From Phellopilus nigrolimitatus (taxonomy: Eukaryota; Basidiomycota; Agaricomycetes; Hymenochaetales; Hymenochaetaceae), in contig JAJOHG010000084.1 of NCBI GenBank assembly GCA_021029095.1, forward strand, positions 1-64,000: a DNA stretch of 64,000 bases, in the 5' to 3' direction. The notes beneath the pieces are model-generated. The model had not been told where the DNA came from and searched no databases. It was given only the letters and a program-made list of their open reading frames with translations. This document shows, piece by piece, positions 46,601 through 56,625 of this stretch. The position numbers were made by a program, and so were the translations under genes. Within the stretch, counting starts at the first letter, position 1. Every line of letters starts with the position of its first letter.

Positions 46601-47880
46601 TCCTCCTGTGCTCGCATTTCCGTTCGCGCTGCTGCTACTCGATTGGAGGGCCTTTGTCCCGCTGAAAAGGACCCTATTTTTGCGCGCGACGTCAACGTCG
46701 AGACGTTCGGCGCATTCAAAGAGCTCAATTGATTCCTTAAGGAGAGGCGTGGACTCCCCAGAAAGCATGGCCTCGCTGACAATGCAGGTGCCACGAAGAA
46801 GGAGCAGGTCTGCCCGAACGGTTGTACCCTCATTGAGGGACTGCCGGCGTGCGGCGGAAACCACGTCGCCTGGGAGGAGTTCGTCGGATTGAATGACGGT
46901 CCAGCTGCCGTCGCAGAAGCGATGTATGGGATAGGGCTCGATGCTCATCGATCGGAACTCAGTGAGTGTGTGGACGCGCTGCCAGACAACGGTGCACTCG
47001 AACATGATGAGCATGAAAAGGGCGAAGATGGAATAGTACCAGTATTCGCCAAGGCACCAAAGCGCGACGCAGAAAATCTGAAAAACGAAGGGCGCGGTGG
47101 CATGTTCGCTGAAGAGCGCACCGAAGGCAGGAATCGGGATGTGGAACTCATTTTTGCCGTACAGACTGAGAAGGCTAGGGATGTCAGATGCAGTGAGTCC
47201 GAGAGCGGCGCGCCCGGAGGGAAGTTGGAACTCTGCAAGCGGCGGTCTGGCAGAAGACGGGTACGGGAGCGGGGCAAACACCGGAGGGTTTTCGGAGAGC
47301 AGGACGTAAGAGCCACCGAACGCGCCGGCGCCGGGGCCACGCGTGAGGCGATCTCGAAGGCGAGAACGGCGTGCGCGTGCTTCTTCGCGAGCTTGAGGAC
47401 AACCTCGGGCGCGCCGGCGGCGGAGCGCGGCACGGCGAGGAGCGCGCCGGGCACGAGCAGCAGCGCGATGGCGCTGCCTTCGCACCAAGTTCGTGCGAGA
47501 TGGCGAGTGCGAGGGCCGTTTTCCTGTGCAGGGAGCACGGGCGGGTAAAAGCGCACGACAAGAGAACCTGCGCGTCTTGACGAGGTCCACTACAACACCA
47601 CGCCTAGTCACGTCAATAGTCCGTTTTAAAAAGTAGATAAATTACTCTCGCATACCTCCCGAGCGTTCGCTCGCTGCATCGGTTGCAGCCAGGCCCTCCG
47701 GCGAAAGCCCCAGGCCTTTAATGTGCGAGTGGGAGGCTATCCGCGACGTACGCGCCGCTGACGAAGAGGACGGAGATGGAAGTGCATTGTGAGGGACTAG
47801 GCCGAGGACGACGCTGTGGATGTTGTCGCCTTCATCCCTGTACAATACAATGCCGTATATGGAAGTTGGCACGTCAAATA
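43690..47880 (-). pseudogene. P5A-type ATPase (Spf1/ATP13A1-like) pseudogene
   Basis: From right to left on the minus strand: YGKNEFHIPIPAFGALF; a membrane region [39 protein letters not shown]; the actuator loop [17 protein letters not shown]; the P5A M4 motif with S for the first P ([13 protein letters not shown], 46280-46340); the phosphorylation site [11 protein letters not shown]-domain SVKGAPETIKTML; ITGDNPLADVHVARDVEIVD; ALLNGTLDDLKKITEHQRLE; KIKLGDASCAAPFTSKLSN; and C-terminal LLNTAIYLLGLSQQVSTFA near 43980-44030. P5A pumps are ER helix dislocases. Frames change many times, and the conserved GDGTND loop is garbled (DGCRPND, about 45060). Intron-like gaps with splice signals persist, so the copy arose from genomic DNA. 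Confidence 0.88.
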
Positions 47881-48130
47881 AAGGTTTACTTAGTTTTCAC
47901 AGGAAATTTGAAGCCTACCTCCTCCGAAATAATTTGCAGACACGAAGACATGAAGTCAATATCTGAACATTTGTTGTTTTATTGGTCTACTTTCCGTTCC
48001 GAATAAATGGGAGGCCGGCCGTACAGCGAGCTCGATACATTTATGACGCACGCGGTCGACTCCACTAGTCTACGGACTCTACCGTTTCGATACACAAGAG
48101 CCTGTTGCCTTCGTACTTTTTGAAAATAAT
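47881..48130. other. Short spacer, no gene seen
   Basis: Between the P5A remnant and the first hydrolase fragment; no motif or repeat recognised. Confidence 0.5.
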
Positions 48131-48360
48131 GTGCCCCGCGCGCTCCTCATCGACCTCTCCGGCACGCTGCACATCGGGTCTACTTCGAGCCCGCCGCAGC
48201 TGCCGCTTTCTCGCGCGCGCGGAAGGTGGGGCTCGACGTGCTCTTCTGAAGTAACACCAGCCAGGAGAGTGCGCCCGCGTTGCGTGAGCGGCTTGGCAGC
48301 ATGGGCTTCGACGTGCACGACAGTGAGCTCTGGACGAGCCTCGGTGCGCCCAGGGGGTCT
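48131..48360 (+). pseudogene. HAD-type hydrolase (HDHD2-like) first-exon fragment, copy 1
   Basis: RALLIDLSGTLHIG carries HAD motif I. It is followed, after a TGA in place of the cysteine of CSNTSQES, by a second motif and MGFDVHDSELWTSLGA in shifted frame. This is the N-terminal part of HDHD2/LHPP-like phosphatases. It ends at TSLGAP, where an unrelated segment (48357-48430) is fused. The rest of the enzyme is absent. Confidence 0.7.
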
Positions 48361-48430
48361 CTGCCGTGTCTGGACCCAGACCAGGCAGCCCAGGACATGC
48401 CTTATCGCGGCAGCACTCCGTGAGTGAGCA
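48357..48430 (+). repeat. 75-bp segment shared with 51265-51338
   Basis: TCTCTGCCGTGTCTGGACCC and the bases up to the CGGCAGCACTCCGTGAGTGAG region occur in both places with few differences but in different surroundings. At 51265 the segment lies inside an open frame (SAVSGPSPGSPG...SRQHSVSE). Confidence 0.75.
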
Positions 48431-48629
48431 ACTGGTAAGTTTAATTTATTCTTCTTGTATATATAAAAATGCAAACACTTACGCATAAACGGCAGCGCGT
48501 TTCGATTTCGACTCGACTGACGAGTCGACCATGACATATAGAGATAACCAAGGAGCAAGGTGAGCACGCCTCAAAATAAGTTTTAGTTCAGTATGATTGA
48601 CAGATTTGTACCCACGCAGGTCTTGACGT

Positions 48630-49495
48630 CGAACCACGGGCGCTTCCTCCATCACCGCCTTCCTATCGACCAGCTGCCCCACCTCTAGCGTTTCCCCTTC
48701 CCGCCTTCCTCGTCCCATCCTCGCCCCATCGCCGTCGCCTCCCCGCCCGCGCAGCACACCCGCTCGCCCAACATCGGCTCCCCGTCCCCCGGCGGCCCGC
48801 ACCTCAAGGACGACTTCGACTACCGCCAGGCGGCGCGCCAGTGCGCGTCCACCTCGCCGTCGTGCTTGTCCCCGTCGTCCCCGTGCAGTACGCGCTCGCG
48901 CGGCAGCTCCGCCGCGCACGAGGACGTCCTCGCGCTCGGATACTGAGTCGGCGCGCGCCTGCGCCTCCAGGGCGAGCTCCTGCGGCGCGTCGACCTCGCG
49001 TATTACCTCATCACCACCACTTATGCAGCTCACGCTACCTGTCACGACGGAGGCTCGATCTATCAAACCATTATCGTTACCTGTACCGGCTTCTACAGTA
49101 ACATCGCCATCAGCCTTTCCATCACGCTCTCCTACGTCTTTATTTGCCTCATCGCCGCTCATAGCCGAGGTATTGCTGCAGACTACTGCATCTCAAACCA
49201 CTCCCTCTGATTTCCGCACACAACTATCAGATTTTCACTCAACATCTGCGTCTCGATAGCAGTGCTGAATGACGAGCTGGAGAAGCAACGTTCGAGGAAG
49301 CGTGCCGACGATACTTCCAAAACCGAGCTCAAGGCACAGACCAAGGCTCTCGAGGATCAGAAGCGCACGGCAAAGGGTGTGCGCCGCGACGCGGAGGAGC
49401 GACTTTTGGCGGCTTGTACAGAGAGGGATGGCGTGATCTCGCACACGCAGTGTCTCGAGCGCGAAGTGCGCGAGCTACGCGTGTAAATGGAGACG
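48630..49495 (+). pseudogene. Coiled-coil protein fragment, decayed
   Basis: GC-rich sequence encodes SPNIGSPSPGGPHLKDDFDY with later stops. After a gap, an uninterrupted coil follows (LNDELEKQRSRKRADD ... AEERLLAACTERDGV ... LEREVRELRV, 49262-49486) and ends at TAA. The heptad-rich stretch suggests a structural or trafficking protein; I do not recognise the family. It abuts hydrolase copy 2. Confidence 0.5.
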
Positions 49496-49499
49496 CAGG

Positions 49500-49765
49500 G
49501 TGCGGCGATCCGTGCGCTCCACATAGACCTCTCCGGCACGCTGCACATCGGGCCTACCCCGACGCCCGCCACAGCTGCCGCTCTCTCGCGCGCGCGGCAG
49601 GCGGTGCTCACCGCGCGCTTCTGCAGCAACACCAGCCAGGAGAGCGCGCGCGCGCGCGCTGCGTGAGCGGCTTGGCAGCATGGGCTTCGGCGTGCGCGAC
49701 GGCGAGCTCTGAACGAGCCTCAGCGTGCTCAAAGAGGTCGTCCGGGAGATGAATCTGCAGAGGTG
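49500..49765 (+). pseudogene. HAD-type hydrolase (HDHD2-like) first-exon fragment, copy 2
   Basis: RALHIDLSGTLHIGPTPTPA, then FCSNTSQES (intact here), a frameshift in a CGCGCGCG run near 49650, MGFGVRDGEL, a TGA for the tryptophan of ELWTSL, and KEVVREMNLQR followed by a GTGCGT donor. It is an independent decayed copy of the exon at 48131. Confidence 0.7.
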
Positions 49766-49829
49766 CGTTTCGTGCATGGATAGTAAATAATCCTACAGGT
49801 ATTTAAGTACTTTTTTCAGGTCCTAGGCC

Positions 49830-50400
49830 CTCCTATCCGACTCCGCGATGCGAGGCGGGGGGTAAGGAGTACTCGACCCCAATGGGCGGCTCCGCGCGTT
49901 TGAGCCCCGTGATGGGCAACAGCCAGCAGCGCACGTTCAGCGCGCCGTCGACGCTGAAGGGCACGTCGACGACGCCGGCCCTCCAGGCGACCGCGCACGG
50001 CACGCAGGTGCCGTCGGCAAGGTTCTTCCCGCATGCACCGCCCAAGCTTGCCTGTGCAGGCCTCTCCGCCCGTACGACACCATTCGCCTCCTCAGCCGGC
50101 GCTGCAATGTGCGTCTGCGGCGTGGACGACGACGAAGCGCCCGTGTCCGTGTTCGCAGGGCTCTCGGTTGACTGCGAAGCCGCGTCCAACTGGCCAAGAG
50201 ACTGCGCTTCAGCCGGCGATGACGACGGCGGCGAACGCGAAGGGGTGGAGTACTTCAGAAGTTTGAGCTTCGTGGGTAAGGACGTGTACAGCGTCGTGGC
50301 TGCCGAGCGGCTACCCATCATGAGCGCGCGCTCCGCCGTCGCCTCCTTTTGCTCCTCCGGCGTGCGCGTGTCGCACTTGAGGTAGTCGATGCCCCGGGCC
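49830..50400 (-). CDS. Unrecognised open frame, possibly a gene fragment
   Basis: The minus strand is open for about 190 codons (IDYLKCDTRTPEEQKEATAE, TTLYTSLPTKLKLLKYSTPS, then serine/proline-rich, then ACGKNLADGTCVPCAVAW and LNVRCWLLPITGLKRAEPPI). Its amino-acid mix looks protein-like, and the antisense frame is also open, as is common in GC-rich DNA. No family recognised and no clear start, so it may be another captured exon. Confidence 0.3.
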
Positions 50401-50502
50401 GCCTACGTCTGTGTGTCGATGCTCGCGCACAGGCCACAGGCCACACGTGAGCGCGGAGTCCGCGTGCACCCGACAACTCGGAAGCCGACGGCAGGTATGG
50501 AA

Positions 50503-50550
50503 ATGGATGACGTAGTGCGTACAGCGCGCTGTACGCACTACGTCATCCAT
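50503..50550. repeat. Perfect 48-bp palindrome
   Basis: The first 24 bases (ATGGATGACGTAGTG...ACAGCG) are followed without spacer by their exact reverse complement, ending CTACGTCATCCAT. Symmetry stops at both ends (A before, G after). Confidence 0.95.
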
Positions 50551-50622
50551 GTCGAGACCTGCATCACGTGAAGATGACTAAGGTTTTAGGCACGTGGGCG
50601 AAGACAGCCGACAGAGCTCCTA

Positions 50623-50925
50623 GATTTCGACAAGGCAAACGAGATATTGTTTCATCTTAGAATAATCTACAAACAACAGGGAAAATACATGGAGTCGCTC
50701 GAAGGCTTTGATTGCATTCTCAGAAACCCTCCGTCTCCGCTTGCACACGCCGATATTTGGTTCCAGGTCAGCCACGTCTACGAGCAGCAGAAGGATCATG
50801 CGCGCGCCAACGTTGCATATGAACGTGTTGTCCAGGAGACCCCGTCGCACGCCAAGGTCTTGCAGCAGCTCGGCTGGCTGTACCGACGGGACAGTCTGTC
50901 ACAACGTCGGCTCCCCTCCCTCAGG
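50623..50925 (+). pseudogene. Cyc8/Ssn6-like TPR fragment
   Basis: DFDKANEILFHLRIIYKQQG, then KYMESLEGFDCILRNPPSPL, AHADIWFQVSHVYEQQKDHA, and HAKVLQQLGWLYRRD match tetratricopeptide repeats of the Cyc8/Ssn6 general co-repressor, which bridges Tup1 and DNA-bound repressors. Only about 100 residues are present of a protein that is usually near 1000. After GWLYRRD the text becomes unlike TPR and stops at 50970. Several invariant positions are changed (R for G in RLGIIYKQQ, S for G in QIGHVYEQQ). Confidence 0.82.
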
Positions 50926-50973
50926 ACGTACACCCGACGGCATACGCGAGCGCAGCAGGCCCGCCTGTGACAA

Positions 50974-51651
50974 TTGCTGGTGAACCGCCGTTACTCATGT
51001 TCCTCCGGTCCGATCCCGCGTCCGATCTTCACGCGCACCGAGTCATCCAATACTTGGGAACGGGAACGGCGCGGGGACAGGGTGCGTGAGCGTGTGCGCC
51101 CGAGGAGTGATTCCGATAGAATGGGGCTCACACCGTCCGCATCGAATTTCAGCCATGCACACTCGCAGTCTCGCGGACCGGCTTTGCCGAGGTCTGCTCA
51201 TCCGTATGAACCGCTTTCACACCCGCCGTCAAGAAGGAGCATAATAGGAAGACTGTCGTCGGTGGTCTCTGCCGTGTCTGGACCCTCACCAGGCAGCCCA
51301 GGACATGGCTTATCGCGGCAGCACTCCGTGAGTGAGTGCTCGCCTTTTGTCGGTCCCGCTGGTGCGACAGGACTGGGCCAGCACTGGAAGGCGAGCGGCC
51401 CATATGGAGAGCATCTTGCGGCCTTGAGCCCGCACTTAAATGATGATTTGTTACTGACAGATTGGCCGCCGCCGATGGATTCGCCTACACCGGCGCCTGT
51501 GGCTCACCCGCGTGCACAAGCGCAAGCTCAGACGGCGGCGCCTAGCCGTCGTTATGATCCACGGTTTGACGAGAGCCCGCACGGAGCAAGGGCGGAGCGA
51601 CAGGTTACGCATAGACCGCGAGCGCGAGTACTCGTGCAGGCTGAAGCCTGA
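50974..51651 (+). CDS. Serine/proline/arginine-rich open frame, unrecognised
   Basis: The 225-codon frame is low in complexity (SHPPSRRSIIGRLSSVVSAV, SGPSPGSPGHGLSRQHSVSE, WPPPMDSPTPAPVAHPRAQA). It follows the Cyc8 piece and could be a disordered C-terminal exon of the same or another gene. It contains the 75-bp segment shared with 48357. No ATG start is evident at its beginning. Confidence 0.3.
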   Translation: MLVNRRYSCSSGPIPRPIFTRTESSNTWERERRGDRVRERVRPRSDSDRMGLTPSASNFSHAHSQSRGPALPRSAHPYEPLSHPPSRRSIIGRLSSVVSAVSGPSPGSPGHGLSRQHSVSECSPFVGPAGATGLGQHWKASGPYGEHLAALSPHLNDDLLLTDWPPPMDSPTPAPVAHPRAQAQAQTAAPSRRYDPRFDESPHGARAERQVTHRPRARVLVQAEA

Positions 51652-51776
51652 GAAAGAGCAGTTTGAGGCCCAGGCGAGTCCGCTCAAAAAGGCTCCTACC
51701 AGTAAGTCCGTGTACATTTAAAAAAACCTGAACACTTACGCATAAACGAATAGTGTGTGAAGTCGCCGACGTGGGG

Positions 51777-53655
51777 ATGGACGACGCCCAGGGCGAGCTC
51801 GAGCCTGTCCAGCAGCAGGCACAACAGTGGACGGAGTGAGATGCGGCGGAATGGCAGAACGAGCTGCAGCAGCAAAACGAGGCAGACCCGTACGTGTGTC
51901 CGGAACCGGAGCTCGAGTCGGAGACGTCGCACCACCTCGCAGACTGGGTCAACAACTCGCAGAAGCATTCCGCGCACTCTATTGCAGAGAAGACATGCGA
52001 GATGGTCTGCTCCCTCTGGCTCTCCTCGTCGCTCGGGCACAGTGCTGCAGCCGCTCCCGCCACCGCCGGGAACGCAAGCAGGAGCGTTGTCGCGCCGCGT
52101 CTGCCACCCGTTCAAATGCAAATGAGAACGCGAACCGCGAGTGCAGGCCCCCGCTGTTTGCAGCTCGTCCGTTAAGCAATGCGCGCACAGCCAGTCTGCA
52201 ATTCTGCGCATCCCCCAAGGGGGCTAACGACTTCACTCTCGGCAAATCTGGTAGCGATTTTCGCATCGCTGTCTGTGCTTTCATGTTTGCGAATAAGTTC
52301 GTTGACGAGTGCGTTTCAATCAAAATTTCTTGTCTTTTTTTTACTTTTTTTTAGTTTGATTTTAACTTTCTACAGTAATATGTATACGAACAAGACGTGG
52401 TCTGACGTATTTACAATCCCACTCGATGAGCTCAACAAAACGGAGTGTGAATTCTTGCTCGGTGTTGGCTTCCGTCTTTTCGTCGATGAGCCCGACTCCT
52501 CCGCGGACTCGTTCTCGCTAAGGAGCACGAGCACATGTTCGCAGCAGCACGCACAGGAATACACTGGTAGGAGGCTACGCTACTTTGCACAAAAGTCCCA
52601 CCACTACAAGCACCCGCAGCAGCAGCAGCGCGTGCGCACAGCACCTCCCCACACCGTATGCGTGGTTATGCATATGCGCCGGTGTACCCCTTCATTTTCG
52701 GCGTGCCCTCCCAGTCGCACCACGCGGCCGTCAGCCCGGCATCCGCGACTACGAGCCAGTCTGCGCAGACCTCCCCGAGCGACGCGTACAGTGGGGCGCG
52801 CCTGCACTCCTAAAGCACCGTGCGGCAGACGCGTTCTCGCCGACCTCAGCCACGTTCGCGGCGAAGCGGCCCCCCAAACTCACTCGATATCGTCTCTGGG
52901 CTGGTGGAGGTGAAGATCGAGGAGGCGGATGCAGAGGCAGCAATGGGCGAGGCGTTCTACCCGTCCTGTGCGGAGAGGAAGGTGCGGCTGAGGTACAGCC
53001 AGGCGCCTGCGCAGGCAGGTAATGGGTACTATGGTGCCTATGGCTATAACAGCAGCCATGCAACTTATGTACCGTATGAATAGATGGTGTACAGCAACGG
53101 TAGCTGCACACAGGAAACCGCCGAGCGCGCATATTCGACACCGACATCTGTGCAAGAGTTTTCGTCTTCCTCTGGATCGAGCACATATAGCGAGACCGTG
53201 TCCGTCTGAGCTGCACCCACACGGCTGCCCCTCGTGTTTGCACTCTCACTCGCATTGTGCACCCCAGAGTGCGTGCACGAGCCCGCTGCTGAGCTTCGCA
53301 GACATGTACGGCGAGGTCGATGGCCCGTCGATGTCCATGTCCCACTGTCTGCCGCTGATGCACACAACCGCCCCGCTGAGCGAGAGCGTCAATGGGGTGT
53401 ACCTGCGCAGATGCAGCAGATGCAGCAGCTGTACTTGCTGCCGAACCACCACCAGGCGGTGACCGCAACATCATTCACAAGCGCACTCAGCGAGCCGCAG
53501 CCCGCAGTGTTTGTGAACGCAGGCCCACCGGGCGTCACGCATCTCTATGGTGTGGACACTGGGAGCGCGCCGTACGCGTACTCACCTTTGTGCGGCTCCA
53601 GTATGAGCAGTGTGCTCATGACCATTTGCATGTTTCCTGTAGTGTATAGTTTCTT
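51777..53655 (+). pseudogene. Pho80/PCL-type cyclin pseudogene
   Basis: IAEKTCEMVCSLWLSSS near 51990 and, in another frame, FRIAVCAFMFANKFVDD joined through a GTGCGT...CTACAG intron (about 52308-52374) to NMYTNKTWSDVFTIPLDELN and KTECEFLLGVGFRLFVDEP match the cyclin box of Pho80/PCL cyclins. A glutamine/serine/tyrosine-rich tail follows in several frames to 53655 (QMQQMQQLYLLPNHHQAVT). A TGA near 51837, frame changes, and the loss of most of the cyclin box's second half make it non-functional. These cyclins partner Pho85-type kinases in phosphate and morphogenesis control. Confidence 0.75.
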
Positions 53656-54117
53656 ATAATGCATATGAAAACCACTCCACCAAACTCTGTGCATTAGCAG
53701 AAGTTCTACTATCCTGCCAGTGTGTGCTCCTTTAGAGGAAAAAAATAGTTAAGAAAATAGAAGTAGTATGTAAATAACAAGCAATGTCATAAAATTGCTT
53801 CATATTTATTGATACAGAACCCCTTAACTCATTTTTTTTTTTGACATTCAGACAGAAACACTATATGCCTACACATAACAGGGACTTTGGATGGATGCAT
53901 TGCAGAAAGAAAGTTACAGGTGAAATTCAAAAGTGAACATCGCTGAGGACCATCACCGGAAGAAGCCGAGCGGTGGCTGTGAACGAGTGTACAATCTTAC
54001 TTCGGAACGAGCTCAATTTTGTACACTTTTTGTAATGAACACTGCCACATTTGCACAGCCACTGCTGGTGAAAACGCTCAGTTACAAAAAACGATTCTTC
54101 GTAAACTCAGTAATCGT
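53656..54117. other. No gene seen
   Basis: AT-rich spacer. A short frame near 53933-54160 has nothing recognisable, and its end is copia LTR. Confidence 0.5.
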
Positions 54118-54421
54118 AACAGGCGTGTCAGATCAAGGGGGAGTATTGGATATAGTATGATCTTGGACACTTTTATTCCTTTTATTATTTTGCGTACCAG
54201 GTGACTTGAACTCCTGACTTGTTGTTCTGCGTCACCTGACATGTTGATGTATTACATAATGCTTCCCTTGAAGCGGCAGAGTCCATGGATGGTGCTCTCT
54301 ATCTTTTGCACTCATCCATTGGACTCAGGCATGTTTAGTTTCCATAATATATTATCTTTTGCACTCATCCATTGGACTCAGGTCATTGTCTGTGTTTGTT
54401 GTGAGACCACTCCGCCTCACA
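54118..54421 (+). mobile_element. Copia X: last 26 bp of interior plus 3' LTR
   Basis: ACAGGCGTGTCAGATCAAGGGGGAG is copia's purine-tract region with one G changed to A. The complete 278-bp LTR follows at 54144-54421. Everything upstream is missing. It joins fragment I at CGTCC. Confidence 0.9.
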
Positions 54422-55347
54422 CGTCCATGGTGTTCAGGGTTCCTGGCAACAGCAAGGGCAGATTGGTTGTCCACATAGAGTGTGGAGGGCGCATTGAACT
54501 CATAGCCAAATTCAGAGAACAAGTTGCGCAACCACATAATCTCCTGACCACCCTGAACAGCAGAGATGTATTCCGCTTCAGTGGTGGAGAGAGTGACAAT
54601 AGTCTGAAGACGACTAGCCCAGCTGATAGCACCAGTTCCCATCTTAACCACCAGGCCGCTTGTAGAGCGCCTGTCATCCTCATCCCCTCCATGGTCCGCG
54701 TCAGTGAATGTGGTGAACAATTCAGACGAGTTCTTGTCAGGCGCATAAGTCAACTTCATGTCTTTGGTACCCTGAAGGTAACGACACAAGTGCTTTGCAG
54801 CCTTCCAGTGAGCAGGACCAGGATTAGAACTGAAGCGCGCAAGAAGTCCAACCGCATATGAGATGTCAGGACGCGTTGCCACAGCCAGATACATGAGTGC
54901 ACCAATCAGCTGCCTGTAGGGGACAGTCTTCATGAATGCGATCTCTTCTGGAGTGAGGGGACCCATGGACTTGCTGAGACGATGGCCTTCTGGTAGTGGA
55001 GTGGAAACCTCGCCGCATCCAGCCATTTCAAAGCGCTCAAGCAAGTCAGTGATGTACTGGCGCTGAGATAGGGATAGGGATCGTATTGAGCGGTCTCTCT
55101 CAATATGGACACCAAGCAGGAAGGAGGTAGGGCCGAGGTCGCGCAGTTTGAAGTGCTTTTCAAGTTCGCGCTTGACAAACAAGAATTGCTCCTTTGACTT
55201 TGCAGCAATGGTCATGTCATCCACATAGACTGGGATGATGATGCGCACATCGTCACGTCTGTAGACCTAAATGCTGTTGTCGCAGCGAACCAAAGAGAAG
55301 CCCATGCCCTTCAACACAGAGTCGAGTTTCTTGTGCCATTGGCGCCC
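54422..55347 (-). mobile_element. Copia I fragment: RT to RNase H, with a stop
   Basis: The reversed pol piece runs from GRQWHKKLD (55340) to NPEHHGR (54422). It contains YVDDM and TEAEY but has TAG for tryptophan at 55267-55269 (NSI*VYRRDD). It is bounded exactly by X's LTR on the left and J's LTR on the right. Confidence 0.9.
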
Positions 55348-55625
55348 TATTGGATATAGTATGATCTTGGACACTTTATTTCCTTTTATTATTTTGCGTA
55401 CCAGGTGACTTGAACTCCTGACTTGTTGTTCTGCGTCACCTGACATGTTGATGTATTACATAATGCTTCCCTTGAAGCGGCAGAGTCCATGGATGGTGCT
55501 CTCTATCTTTTGCACTCATCCATTGGACTCAGGCATGTTTAGTTTCCATAATATATTATCTTTTGCACTCATCCATTGGACTCAGGTCACTGTCTGTGTT
55601 TGTTGTGAGACCACTCCGCCTCACA
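55348..55625 (+). repeat. 5' LTR of copia J
   Basis: 278 bp, TATTGG...CTCACA; the left flank is CGCCC of fragment I. Confidence 0.93.
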
Positions 55626-56625
55626 GGTTATGAGCCTTGCGCTGTAACTTCACAACAACGTTCAGTACACCGTCGACAACATCCTCCTTGATTTTCGTTC
55701 AAATCGGAGTTGATCTGGTCCCTCTGGAAGAGTTTCTGTCAACTGCAAAGTTCTGGGTGTTCGGATTGGGCTGTAATCGCAGGGTTGGGTTCTGTGGTGT
55801 GTCCGTCGTCTCTGTGTCGATTTTCGTGCCGCCATTCGCACTTGCTGGCACTCTACACCTCTCTGCATCGACATCCATCCTTATCATCCTCTCATCTGCA
55901 CTCTCTGCTTTTCGTCTCATCGCTCGAAATCGGCCAAGCGGATCGTGCTGAAACTTCGCACGTCGTCTCGTCACTCTGGTCCCACTCGTCGTACCAGCTT
56001 GTAGCCGATTCGACTTCGATTTGAGGGTGCTGCATCGATTTCGACTTTTGCAGTCTCTATCTGTCTGTTTGTCTGCTCCCTGCATCGTTTCTGCATAGCG
56101 GACTCAGTTCTTGCCCGATCGCTCTGCAATTTTACACACGTGCTCGTGTTCACGTCGTCTTGGTGTGTGTTGATTTGCGTCTCAATCGCTCCACCCGTTC
56201 TCTCTCTGTGTCGCGTTTTGCGCGGTTTGCCAGCTCTGGTACCTGACAGTTCAGACCCATTTCATTCCATTTGGTTGTTGTTGGATCAGATAGTCTATTG
56301 GTTGTGAAGCTCGACTGCAGGGCCTTAGTTTGCCCTTTGTGACGCTCTTTTGAGTGTTTACTTAAGCCTAGAGCCTCTCTCATCCAGCGGTGCCTGCGGA
56401 GTCTTAACAGACTGACAGACCAGCACTGTCTTGCGACGATTCTGTGTATACATTGATCATTTTGGGTGTTTGGAATCTGTTTGGCTTGTATTGACCTGAT
56501 ATCTGCAAATCGCGTAATTCGGCTTGTACACGTTTTCGGCCATCACGCCCCAACCGCTTGTCCGTTTGATCCCCAACTTCGCGCTCTCACTCGCACCACC
56601 ATCGTCTACCATCGCTCCCATCGCC

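Noticed and set aside
46889..47548. 219-codon plus-strand frame opposite the P5A remnant
   Set aside because: The minus strand clearly encodes P5A motifs here; the plus-strand frame is a shadow.
50560..50590. Helitron 3' end (hairpin plus CTRR) after the 48-bp palindrome
   Set aside because: A CTAA lies about 27 bases past the palindrome, but spacing, hairpin size and a matching 5' TC end do not fit well enough.
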